In this document: positions 7,777 to 14,817 of the stretch, in pieces
Numbering within the stretch: position 1 is the stretch's first letter
Layout: each line of letters opens with the position of its first letter
From: JAFGQU01 sp964483625
GTDB taxonomy: Bacteria; Omnitrophota; Gorgyraeia; Duberdicusellales; 4484-171
Length of the DNA stretch: 33,746 nucleotides
Reading direction: 5' to 3'
NCBI GenBank assembly: GCA_964483625.1
Contig: CAZABB010000019.1
Coordinates: forward strand, 1-33,746
Position numbers and translations under genes: made by a program
The notes under the pieces: model-generated
What the model saw: the letters and a program-made list of their open reading frames with translations, nothing else
What the model was told of the DNA's origin: nothing
Database searches by the model: none

Positions 7777-8378
7777 TCGTTATCGGCATATTTTGCGTTG
7801 CCGGGTTGCTGGTCCTGCGGATTTCCTACAAGGGGAATCAGTCTTCCGGCGGTCTTGATATCGATACGATTCCGATGACGATCGGCGGCTGGCAGGCGAA
7901 GACCATCCCGGTGACCGACCGGGTATTTGAGGTGCTGGGGACCGAGGAGGTCCTGACGCGGATATATACCGATTCCCAAGGGAATCAGGTCGTTCTGCTG
8001 GTTGTATATTCGGAAAATAACCGGGACAGTTTTCACCCGCCTGAGATCTGTTATATCGGTGGTGGGAGTAAAATGACCGATCAGCGTACCGAGGAAATCC
8101 CATTATCTCCGGGAGAAGTTCTCACCGCCAATAATGTCCTTATGCGGCAGGGGGGTCGGGCTACGGGGGTGTGGTACTGGTTTATGGTGAATGACCGGAT
8201 CGTGACCAATTATTACTGGCAGCAGGCGTATCTGTTTTTAGAAGCGCTTAAAGGCCGTCCGATGAAGGGGGCGATGGTGCGGATTTCGGTCTCCGGAGAT
8301 TCGGAAAGTTCGCAGAGCCGGGCAAAATCGTTTATCGCCGAGATTGTCCCGGTGTTGAAAAAAATCTTTAAAACTTGA
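7749..8378 (+). CDS. epsI: Exosortase-associated protein EpsI
   Basis: 209 aa. An N-terminal membrane anchor (residues 7-25) is followed by an extracytoplasmic domain with IGGWQ (45-49) and the EpsI hallmark FHPPEICYIGGG (95-106), in which His and Cys are conserved. Later conserved parts are VWYWFMVNDR and the NYYWQQAYLFLEAL segment. EpsI proteins accompany exosortases, either as a C-terminal domain or as a separate chain, in polysaccharide-linked protein sorting; the biochemical role is not settled. The ATG at 7749 lies 28 nt inside the exosortase gene, so translation is coupled. Confidence 0.9.
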   Translation: MSSEIRKFLIVIGIFCVAGLLVLRISYKGNQSSGGLDIDTIPMTIGGWQAKTIPVTDRVFEVLGTEEVLTRIYTDSQGNQVVLLVVYSENNRDSFHPPEICYIGGGSKMTDQRTEEIPLSPGEVLTANNVLMRQGGRATGVWYWFMVNDRIVTNYYWQQAYLFLEALKGRPMKGAMVRISVSGDSESSQSRAKSFIAEIVPVLKKIFKT

Positions 8379-8380
8379 TT

Positions 8381-9649
8381 ATGACCCAAAAAAATGCTAT
8401 ATTTAGATGCTCCGAGTACACACAAAAAACCCATATGGAGAACCTGCCATATCGAAGACAATTAAGGGATTTCCTCGCTCTCAGCCTCGATAATTGTATG
8501 AAAGCCGTCAATGCCGATCGGGGATCGATCTTTTTATTTGACCCGGAAAAACAGGAGTTAGTTCTTGAGGTCGTAAAGAACACCGCTGATATCAGCGGCG
8601 GTTTAAGCGGTATCCGAGCCCGCTTAGGCGAACGGGTCGTGGGCAAGGTTGCCCTTGAACGGAAACCCTTTCTGGTCGCCGATATCGATAATTTTCCCGC
8701 CTTTTTTGATTTTCCCCGCTACGACGATTACCAGTCAAAATCGTTCCTTTCGGTCCCGCTGGAACATAACGGGGCTCTGATCGGGGTGGTGAACGTAACC
8801 GAGAAAACCGCCGGCGGCGTCTTTGATGACGAGGATTTAAAAGTGGTTATGGATATCTGTAACCATCTCGGTATCGCGGTGTATAACCTGAAACGATACC
8901 TTGACCGGCAGAGGGAAGAACGCCGGGCCTTAATGCAGAAAATCGCCGTCTTAGAGAAATCCCTGGACCATTCCCAGAAATTCTCATCACTGGGGAAGCT
9001 GGTGGGGGGGCTGGTTCATGAGATAAATAATCCGCTTGACGGGATCATTCGCTACGTAAACCTGGCCTGCGATTGTGTCAGTGAGGAGGAGATTGTCAGA
9101 GAATACCTTACCGAAGCCCGGCAGGGATTAAAGCGTATCGCCACGATTATCCGTTCTCTGCTTGATTTCTCATGGAGCATGTCTCAGGCTAAGGGGCAGA
9201 TCGACGTGAATCGCGCGATCGAAGAAAGCCTTTTTATGATGAAACATTATCTGGCGTCCCATAATATCCGGGCGATCAGAGATCTCGCGCCGGCCGTACC
9301 GCGGCTGCCCGATTATCGTCTTAAACTTATTTTCAATAATATTATCAAAAACGCCTGTGAAGCGATGGCCGACGGCGGCGAGCTTACGGTTCGTACCGCG
9401 TACCATCAGGAAATGATCAAGATTTCCTTTCGCGACACCGGGCCGGGAATTCCTGAGAATATTCAGGAAAAGATTTTCGAACCGTTCTTCACCACCAAGA
9501 ATATGGGGGAAGGTTCCGGATTGGGCATGGCGATTTCTTATGAGATCGTCCAGCGGTATCAGGGAACGATCTCCATCGAATCAGAAGAGGGTAAGGGGAC
9601 GACCTTTACCGTACGGTTACCCGTATACAAAAGCACCGAATCGGAGTAA
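8381..9649 (+). CDS. Soluble GAF-domain sensor histidine kinase
   Basis: 422 aa from the ATG at 8381; a TTG at 8375 and an ATG at 8435 are alternatives, none with a clear ribosome-binding site. A GAF domain covers about residues 28-170 (NADRGSIFLFD, then SFLSVPLEHNGALIGVVN). A coiled coil precedes the dimerisation box GLVHEINNPLDGI, with the phospho-accepting His near 213. The ATPase domain has the N box FNNIIKNACEAM, G1 DTGPGIP, F box FEPFFTTK and G2 GSGLGMAIS. All are intact. There is no membrane segment, so it senses a cytoplasmic signal. It follows epsI by 2 nt and probably phosphorylates the sigma-54 regulator at 9848. It corresponds in position to PrsK of other PEP-CTERM loci but lacks PrsK's membrane-spanning front. 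Confidence 0.9.
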   Translation: MTQKNAIFRCSEYTQKTHMENLPYRRQLRDFLALSLDNCMKAVNADRGSIFLFDPEKQELVLEVVKNTADISGGLSGIRARLGERVVGKVALERKPFLVADIDNFPAFFDFPRYDDYQSKSFLSVPLEHNGALIGVVNVTEKTAGGVFDDEDLKVVMDICNHLGIAVYNLKRYLDRQREERRALMQKIAVLEKSLDHSQKFSSLGKLVGGLVHEINNPLDGIIRYVNLACDCVSEEEIVREYLTEARQGLKRIATIIRSLLDFSWSMSQAKGQIDVNRAIEESLFMMKHYLASHNIRAIRDLAPAVPRLPDYRLKLIFNNIIKNACEAMADGGELTVRTAYHQEMIKISFRDTGPGIPENIQEKIFEPFFTTKNMGEGSGLGMAISYEIVQRYQGTISIESEEGKGTTFTVRLPVYKSTESE

Positions 9650-9744
9650 GTAATAATTTCCGGCGGAAGAAATGAGCATCCATGAATGTACGTGTCGGAA
9701 AAAGAGAATATCTTTAAGGGGGAACAGGATATTGTTTTTAAAAA

Positions 9745-9767
9745 GATTGCGCCAGAATGGCACAATC
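9745..9767. promoter_or_regulatory. Inverted repeat upstream of the response regulator gene
   Basis: GATTGCGCCA and TGGCACAATC (arms 9745-9754 and 9758-9767, loop GAA) pair at 9 of 10 positions. A related sequence without the full symmetry, beginning ATTGCGGGAGAG, recurs at 9816-9836 (15 of 21 positions match 9746-9766), just before the gene start. This could be an operator for autoregulation or a small attenuator. Confidence 0.4.
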
Positions 9768-9770
9768 TCT

Positions 9771-9810
9771 GATTACAGGGATTAAAGAAGGATTACAGTG
9801 ATTAAAAACA
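9771..9810 (+). repeat. Tandem 20-nt direct repeat
   Basis: Two units starting at 9771 and 9791 share GATTACAG-GATTAAA with few differences. They lie between the inverted repeat and the response regulator start. Function unknown. Confidence 0.6.
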
Positions 9811-9847
9811 AAAACATTGCGGGAGAGTATCACATTAAGGAAGAAGG

Positions 9848-11230
9848 ATGAAGAGGAGTATTCTTATTGTCGATGACGAACCGTTGACTCGTAAATCTTT
9901 ATTCGAAATACTGCGTCACCGCGGATATAAAGTCACCTGCGCCGAAAGCGCCGAGGAAGCGCTGGGGTATGTCGAACGTGACCGTCCCGATATCGTGATT
10001 ACCGATCTGAAAATGCCGGGGCTTGACGGGATGCAGCTTCTGCAGAAAGTGAAAGGTATCGATGAAGATATTTCGGTGGTATTAATGACCGCGTTTGGAT
10101 CGATTGAGAACGCGGTCGAAGCGATGAAAGAAGGGGCGTATGATTACATTACCAAACCGATCGTTGACAATGAGATCGAGATGGTTATCGAGAGAATATT
10201 CGAGCAGAAACGGCTGATCGAGGAGAATAAGACTTTAAAGAAAAAACTCGCCGATACCTCACGGGTTAAATTTCACGGGATCATCGGGCAAACCCCTCAG
10301 ATGCAGAAGATTTACAATCTGATCGACGCGGTCGCGTCCACCAACGCGACGGTGCTCATTCAGGGAGAAAGCGGTACCGGGAAAAGAATGGTGGCCTGCG
10401 CGGTCCATTCGGCCGATAAGGTGCGTCATGATAAGCCGTTTATTGAGGTAAGCTGCGGGGCTCTGCCGGAAAATCTGCTGGAAAGTGAATTGTTCGGGCA
10501 TGTGAAAGGTTCCTTTACCAGCGCTCATCGCGACCGGCAGGGGAGGTTTGAGGTCGCTGACGGCGGAATTATCTTCCTCGATGAAATCGATACCTTCAGT
10601 CCCAACCTGCAGGTTAAACTCTTGAGGGTGTTGCAGGAGGGAGAGTTCGAACGCGTGGGCGATACTAAAACCCTGAAGGTCAACGTGAAAGTCGTCGCCG
10701 CGACCAACCAGGAGTTAAAGAAACTCATTACCGAAGGGAAATTCCGCGAAGACCTGTATTACCGGCTCAATGTTATCCCTATTCACATTCCTCCCCTACG
10801 GGAGCGGAAAGGTGATCTCCCGCTGCTTTTGGAGCATTTCCTGGAAAAGTGTTCCAAGCGGAACGAAAATAAAAAGATATGTGATGTTTCCGAAGAGGTG
10901 ATGTCTGTCTTCTTTGATTATGATTGGCCGGGAAATATCCGGGAGCTGGAGAATATCGTGGAGCGGGCGGTGATCCTGTGTAAAGGAGATACGATCGTGT
11001 TGAGTGATCTGCCTGATTCGCTGCAGAATCTGAAAACCGACCGGCCGGTTTCCTTCTCTCAAGGGAAAGTCCCTTTGAAGGAAGCCCTCAAATTTTCCGA
11101 ACGGAATATTATCGAGAGAGTGCTTTCCGAATGCGGCGGTAACCGTACCAAGGCCGCGGAGCTTTTAGGCATTAACCGTACGACGCTCTATAATAAGATG
11201 AAAGAATACGGCTTTCTGGACGAAGAGTAG
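9848..11230 (+). CDS. Sigma-54-dependent response regulator (PrsR/NtrC type)
   Basis: 460 aa. The receiver domain (1-120) has the acidic pair in VDDEP, phospho-acceptor Asp53 (DIVITDLKMPG) and Lys103 (YITKP). The AAA+ domain (144-380) has Walker A GESGTGK (173-179), Walker B IIFLDE (241-246) and the arginine region YYRLNVIPI. The sigma-54 contact loop is GSFTSA (221-226) instead of the usual GAFTGA. A Fis-type DNA-binding helix-turn-helix ends the protein (GGNRTKAAELLGINRTTLYN, 430-449). It follows the GAF kinase gene by 198 nt and resembles PrsR regulators of PEP-CTERM loci. The likely target is the sigma-54 promoter at 2711. The ATG at 9848 follows a purine-rich AAGGAAGAAGG stretch. Confidence 0.93.
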   Translation: MKRSILIVDDEPLTRKSLFEILRHRGYKVTCAESAEEALGYVERDRPDIVITDLKMPGLDGMQLLQKVKGIDEDISVVLMTAFGSIENAVEAMKEGAYDYITKPIVDNEIEMVIERIFEQKRLIEENKTLKKKLADTSRVKFHGIIGQTPQMQKIYNLIDAVASTNATVLIQGESGTGKRMVACAVHSADKVRHDKPFIEVSCGALPENLLESELFGHVKGSFTSAHRDRQGRFEVADGGIIFLDEIDTFSPNLQVKLLRVLQEGEFERVGDTKTLKVNVKVVAATNQELKKLITEGKFREDLYYRLNVIPIHIPPLRERKGDLPLLLEHFLEKCSKRNENKKICDVSEEVMSVFFDYDWPGNIRELENIVERAVILCKGDTIVLSDLPDSLQNLKTDRPVSFSQGKVPLKEALKFSERNIIERVLSECGGNRTKAAELLGINRTTLYNKMKEYGFLDEE

Positions 11231-11240
11231 GCCGTTTTTT
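11208..11240 (+). terminator. Possible weak intrinsic terminator after the response regulator gene
   Basis: ACGGC (11208-11212) can pair with GCCGT (11231-11235), followed by six T (11235-11240). The stem is short and the loop long (18 nt), so efficiency is doubtful. Confidence 0.3.
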
Positions 11241-11370
11241 AGATAATGGATTGAGATAGATTTGCTTTCAAAAAACCCGATTCCACCAATCGAGTATAAA
11301 ATTTAGGTTACGGTTTTCACTACACAAAAAAAACAGGGTTTTTCTCTCCTCGGGGAGGGGTGCAGGCTGT

Positions 11371-12390
11371 ATGTCATATTTTTTTGCTGAAATCATCAAT
11401 ACCGGCAAGTGGCAGAAGATACAGGACTATTTTTCTCAAGTCCTGGGGATATATCTGCGTACGGTCGATACCAGCTGGCAGGCGTTGACTTCCCCCAGCG
11501 GTTCCTCCCGGCTGTGCGATGAAATCAACAGGATGGTGCATAGCGAAGAAAATTCTCTGTGCCGGGATTGTGTGCCGCGGGATATTAAAACCATTGAGAA
11601 AAACTGGCAGCAGGGATATGAATGCATCGAGGGTGTCTACATTTACCCTATCCCGTTACGGGTGAAGGATGAGATCGTGGCGTATATTATCGTCGGCCCG
11701 GTCATCGTGGGTAAGCCCCGGACTAAGGAAGCCTTTGCCGGAGTCGTAAGGCGGCTGGGGATTGACGAGGGGAATTTTTTCGACGTCTTACGCGATACCA
11801 AGGCGTTTACCTTTGTCGGCATCCAGTCGGTACTTGAACTGCTTGCCGATATCGGCCGGTATGTCGGCGAGGTAGGCTATACAAATCTGCGTCTGCGCAA
11901 GCTTCTTCCCAGTTTGCCGTCTGAGCTGGATTCACTGAATGAATTTTATCTGGAGAGGATACTCAAAGCGTTACTTGATGTTTCCTGTCAGGTGCTCAAG
12001 GCCGACCGGGGGTCGATCATGTTGCTGGATCCCTCCGGCGGCGAATTGTATATCAAGAGCGCCCGGGGACTCCCTGCCGATATCGTCCGTTCGGCCCGGG
12101 TCAGGGTGGGGGAGGGAATATCCGGTCTGGTTGCCGACATTCGCCAGCCACTTCTTATTTTCAGCGGTACCGATGATCCAAAAATCCGATCGCGCCTGCG
12201 TAATCCTCAGCTTACGTACGCGCTCAGCGTGCCGATTCAGACCAAGGACCAGTTTCTGGGAGTACTTAATATCGCGACCGGCAAAGACAACCCCGAACAT
12301 TTTAAAGGGAAAAGTCTTGAAACCATCGGGACACTTACCCGTCTTGTTCAGGAAACCCTCTCGGACCTTCCCGGAATCACCCCGCAGTAG
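11371..12390 (+). CDS. PocR-GAF sensory protein without an output domain
   Basis: 339 aa. The first 170 residues fit the PocR ligand-binding domain: four conserved Cys in the order SRLCDEI, NSLCRDC and YECIEG, then YPIPLRVKDEIVAYIIVGPV. A GAF domain follows (about 195-330: KADRGSIMLLDPSGGELYI, GEGISGLVADIRQPLLI, SVPIQTKDQFLGVLNIA). No kinase, HTH or cyclic-dinucleotide domain follows. PocR domains bind small ligands in regulators; here the protein must act through a partner. The GAF part resembles that of the kinase at 8381 (both have ADRGSI at the same place), so the two may respond to related signals. A GGAGGGG purine stretch lies about 10 nt before the ATG. The gene is convergent with rpoN. 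Confidence 0.85.
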   Translation: MSYFFAEIINTGKWQKIQDYFSQVLGIYLRTVDTSWQALTSPSGSSRLCDEINRMVHSEENSLCRDCVPRDIKTIEKNWQQGYECIEGVYIYPIPLRVKDEIVAYIIVGPVIVGKPRTKEAFAGVVRRLGIDEGNFFDVLRDTKAFTFVGIQSVLELLADIGRYVGEVGYTNLRLRKLLPSLPSELDSLNEFYLERILKALLDVSCQVLKADRGSIMLLDPSGGELYIKSARGLPADIVRSARVRVGEGISGLVADIRQPLLIFSGTDDPKIRSRLRNPQLTYALSVPIQTKDQFLGVLNIATGKDNPEHFKGKSLETIGTLTRLVQETLSDLPGITPQ

Positions 12391-12457
12391 CTTCGCAACC
12401 GCCCTGCGGGCCGACGCAGTAAATCGCGCACATAACCAGATGATCACAGACGCGGTC

Positions 12458-12570
12458 ACGAGGGACGCCCGCTCGGTTATCCCTCGCTGGGACGAACACT
12501 CGCTCTGCTCGTTTGGACGATTTCTACTCTTTCGTCCAAATGACCGCAGGGAATGGTCGTCCTTCGTCCC
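12458..12570. other. Structured gap between convergent PocR-GAF and rpoN genes
   Basis: This gap has no gene but nested inverted repeats. TTTGGACGA (12512-12520) pairs with TCGTCCAAA (12532-12540). Outside it, GGGACGAA (12489-12496) pairs with TTCGTCCC (12563-12570). A third pair, CGAGGGA/TCCCTCG, lies at 12458-12486. No long T-run follows on either strand. It may act as a bidirectional stop or as a dispersed structured element. Confidence 0.5.
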
Positions 12571-12588
12571 GTCGTGTTAGGCGTAACC

Positions 12589-13980
12589 CTAGCGGCGCTT
12601 GCGCTGGTGGTAGGGCGGGATTTTCAGTTCTTCGCGATACTTGGCCACGGTGCGCCGGGCGATCTTGATGCCGTCGGCCAAAAGCAGCTTGGCGATTTTC
12701 CCGTCAGGCAGGGGCTTTTTCGCGTCTTCTTCCTCCAGAAGAGATGCTATCTTGGACTTGATATGTTCCTGGGATACGCTTTCTCCGTTCTGAGTGGTGA
12801 GTCGGCCGGAGAAGAAATGGTCGAGCCGGAAAATCCCGTGGGGAGTCCGGATATATTTTTTGCTTACGACCCGGCTTACGGTCGATTCATTCCGTTGGAT
12901 CTTACCGGCGATATCTTTGAGCGCCAGAGGTTTTAAGTGGGTGAGGTCGCCATGTTCGAAATACTCGTGTTGTATTTTGAGGATCTGCCGGGTAATGTTA
13001 CGGATAGTCTGTTCGCGTTGCGTGATTGCCTGGATAAGCCCGAGCGCGGCCTGGATCTTCTTACGAATGTATTGTCTGGTATGGGCGGGAGTCTTTTTGT
13101 TTTTGAGTAATTTCAGGTGATAGGCGCTCACTTTCAGTTTAGGGATCCATTTGGTGTTTACGGTGATCTCGTACCGGTCGTTCACTTTCTCGACGATCAC
13201 GTCCGGGATAATATGGATAACCTCAGCCGCCGCGCTTTGTTCGTAGGCGCGTCCCGGCTTTGGTTCGAGACGGCCGATTTCACCGATAGCTTTCTCGATT
13301 TCACCCAGAGGGCTTTTCAGCTTTTTTGCGATGTGGCGGTATTTCTTGTTCAGCAGAGAGGGCAGATGGCTTTTTACTATTTTATACGCCAGGGATTTCT
13401 GCCGTTTCTTCAAGATAAGCTGAATAAGGAGACATTCTTTCAGGTTGCGCGCGGCAATCCCGGGCGGATCGAATTTCTGGATCACCGTAAGCATCGCCTC
13501 GACGTCGCTTTTTTCAACTCCGGGTTTGCCGGATACGTTCCGGTTGAGAATGCCGGCAATCTCTTCGCAGGAGGTGTTGAGGTAGCCGTTATCATCGAGG
13601 CTGCCGATAATGAATTCACCGATCTTACGCTGGGCATTGTTCATCTTTTGAATGCGCAGCTGCCCGAGGAGATGTTCGCCTAACGTCTGGTCTCGAGTAA
13701 TCAGCGTTTCTTTATAGTCACGTTTTTTCTGCATTTCTTTAATGATGTTTTCAGACCCCGGCGTGTTTATTTGCTCATCCTGCCGGTCGATCATTTGTTC
13801 TATTTTTTCATCCAGTTGTATTTCGTCTTTAGAATCTTCCTTCTCCAGGGTGGGGTTTTCTTCAAGCTCGGACTGGATGAATCCGGTCAGCTCTAAGATC
13901 GGGAGCTGGAGGATATGCAGGGATTGCTTCATCTGAGGGGTCAAGGCGAGGTTTAAGCTCAGTTTCTGGCGTAATTTCAT
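12589..13980 (-). CDS. rpoN: RNA polymerase sigma-54 factor
   Basis: 463 aa from the ATG at 13980; longer upstream frames run through repeat DNA and are not credible. Region I is intact (LSLNLALTPQMKQSLHILQL at the start, then IQSELEENPTLE), an acidic region II follows, and the core-binding and HTH parts are present (NESTVSRVVSKKYIRTPHG). The RpoN box ARRTVAKYRE at about 441-450, 13 residues from the end, reads the -24 element. Sigma-54 needs an AAA+ activator, and one is encoded at 9848. It is not in the usual lptB-rpoN-hpf-ptsN neighbourhood but sits beside the exosortase locus. A sigma-70-like promoter abuts the start codon. Confidence 0.96.
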   Translation of the reverse strand: MKLRQKLSLNLALTPQMKQSLHILQLPILELTGFIQSELEENPTLEKEDSKDEIQLDEKIEQMIDRQDEQINTPGSENIIKEMQKKRDYKETLITRDQTLGEHLLGQLRIQKMNNAQRKIGEFIIGSLDDNGYLNTSCEEIAGILNRNVSGKPGVEKSDVEAMLTVIQKFDPPGIAARNLKECLLIQLILKKRQKSLAYKIVKSHLPSLLNKKYRHIAKKLKSPLGEIEKAIGEIGRLEPKPGRAYEQSAAAEVIHIIPDVIVEKVNDRYEITVNTKWIPKLKVSAYHLKLLKNKKTPAHTRQYIRKKIQAALGLIQAITQREQTIRNITRQILKIQHEYFEHGDLTHLKPLALKDIAGKIQRNESTVSRVVSKKYIRTPHGIFRLDHFFSGRLTTQNGESVSQEHIKSKIASLLEEEDAKKPLPDGKIAKLLLADGIKIARRTVAKYREELKIPPYHQRKRR

Positions 13981-13987
13981 GATATTT

Positions 13988-14015
13988 ATTATATCGCTTC
14001 TTTCGCCTACTGCAA
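13988..14015 (-). promoter_or_regulatory. Sigma-70-type promoter of rpoN, predicted leaderless
   Basis: TTGCAG (14015-14010, 4/6) is followed by a 16-nt spacer and a perfect TATAAT (13993-13988). The predicted +1 is 13981, one base before the ATG, so no Shine-Dalgarno can be present in the message. Confidence 0.65.
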
Positions 14016-14033
14016 GACGCAAGGTCACAAAGA

Positions 14034-14106
14034 CACATAGACACATCCCGCACCGATTAGCGGGACCCCGCTGTATAAAAATATTACGGAGCGGGGCGTC
14101 GCACGT
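14034..14106. repeat. MITE-like structured repeat, copy A
   Basis: Two hairpins in tandem: CCCGC/GCGGG around ACCGATTA, then CCCCGCT/AGCGGGG around an AT-rich loop containing TATAAAAATATT. The same element, with a different first hairpin loop, occurs at 33247-33328. It is flanked on its left by GTCACA-type octads. It encodes nothing. Confidence 0.75.
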
Positions 14107-14129
14107 AAAATATGGGGATATTCCTAACA

Positions 14130-14185
14130 GGTGAACGCGAGTACGGGTGAACGCAAGCACCGTTGCACACTCCCGGAGTGTGCAA
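14130..14185. repeat. 15-nt direct repeat plus 23-nt palindrome between rpoN and the PilZ gene
   Basis: GGTGAACGCGAGTAC (14130-14144) is repeated as GGTGAACGCAAGCAC (14146-14160). A perfect palindrome follows, TTGCACACTCC-C-GGAGTGTGCAA (14163-14185). It lies about 90 nt before the PilZ promoter and 150 nt before rpoN, so it could be an operator for either, or another mobile palindrome. Confidence 0.6.
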
Positions 14186-14251
14186 GAAGGGGGGCAGCGA
14201 TAATCCCTGTTTTTCTCATCTGCGATCATCTGCGTATAAAACAAAAGGGAA

Positions 14252-14280
14252 TTTACGCGGGTACCGTTGCATGGTATAAT
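14252..14280 (+). promoter_or_regulatory. Sigma-70-type promoter of the PilZ gene, predicted near-leaderless
   Basis: TTTACG (14252-14257, 4/6), a 17-nt spacer and a perfect TATAAT (14275-14280). Predicted +1 is about 14287, two bases before the ATG at 14289. Confidence 0.65.
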
Positions 14281-14288
14281 AGGGCGCT

Positions 14289-14639
14289 ATGCAGAACAAG
14301 AGACGCTTCTTACGATTCGAAGTGGAGGATTTCCTTGAGGTCCGGCCGCTCAATGAGGTGGCCAAATATGTCAAAGGGAAAACCTATAACCTCTCGCTTA
14401 TGGGGATCTGTTTCACCTCCGAGATCGAATGGAAAAAGGGACAGGTGCTTCTCATCGATTATTTCATCCCCGATGATATGGACTCGGTGCAATTGAAAAT
14501 CAGCGTGGTCTGGTCGGAATTCATCAATGAAAACGAGGGGTATTTGACCGGGGCGCAGATTATCCACATCGATCCGGGTAAAGAGCTGAGATTCGTAAAC
14601 TATTATTTCCAGAAGCTGAAAGAACGGTTCTTCAGGTAA
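14289..14639 (+). CDS. Single-domain PilZ protein, probable cyclic-di-GMP receptor
   Basis: 116 aa made of one PilZ domain. The two cyclic-di-GMP binding motifs are present: RxxxR as R5-R-F-L-R9, and N/DxSxxG as NLSLMG (residues 34-39). The beta-barrel continues to GAQIIHI and a short C-terminal helix. Stand-alone PilZ proteins act as adaptors for motility, polysaccharide synthesis or adhesion. The gene is divergent from rpoN and close to the exosortase/polysaccharide locus, so cyclic-di-GMP control of that surface system is a reasonable inference. Confidence 0.9.
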   Translation: MQNKRRFLRFEVEDFLEVRPLNEVAKYVKGKTYNLSLMGICFTSEIEWKKGQVLLIDYFIPDDMDSVQLKISVVWSEFINENEGYLTGAQIIHIDPGKELRFVNYYFQKLKERFFR

Positions 14640-14671
14640 CGTCAGTGCGAAGCCTCCCTGGAGGGGGCAAA

Positions 14672-14798
14672 GTCACACGTCACAGTGTCACACGTCTTGA
14701 TTGAAGCTTTTCTATCCATAAAAATTCCGAAATTTAAATCATTCTTAGGGGCTATGTGAGTTTTTAACGTGTGTCGTGTGACTATGTGTCTATGTGAC
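14672..14798. repeat. GTCACA / TGTGAC octad element with opposed arms
   Basis: Forward units (GTCACACG, TCACAGTG, TCACACG) fill 14672-14694. Inverted units CGTGTGAC, TATGTGTC and TATGTGAC fill 14775-14798. About 75 nt of AT-rich DNA lies between. The right arm ends 19 nt before the AddA-like start codon. Confidence 0.7.
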
Positions 14799-14817
14799 AT
14801 GATGTATTCATCTTTTT

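Noticed and set aside
9758..9773. TGGCACAATCTCTGAT before the response regulator as a sigma-54 promoter
   Set aside because: The -24 half is perfect, but the -12 half reads GA where the invariant GC is needed; the GG belongs to an inverted repeat.
11939..12580. 213-aa plus-strand frame overlapping the PocR-GAF gene
   Set aside because: It is a shifted shadow of the GAF coding region and has no recognisable domain.
12589..14244. Longer 551-aa form of RpoN starting at 14244
   Set aside because: The extra 88 residues run through the MITE-like element and octad repeats; family proteins start at the region I sequence found at 13980.
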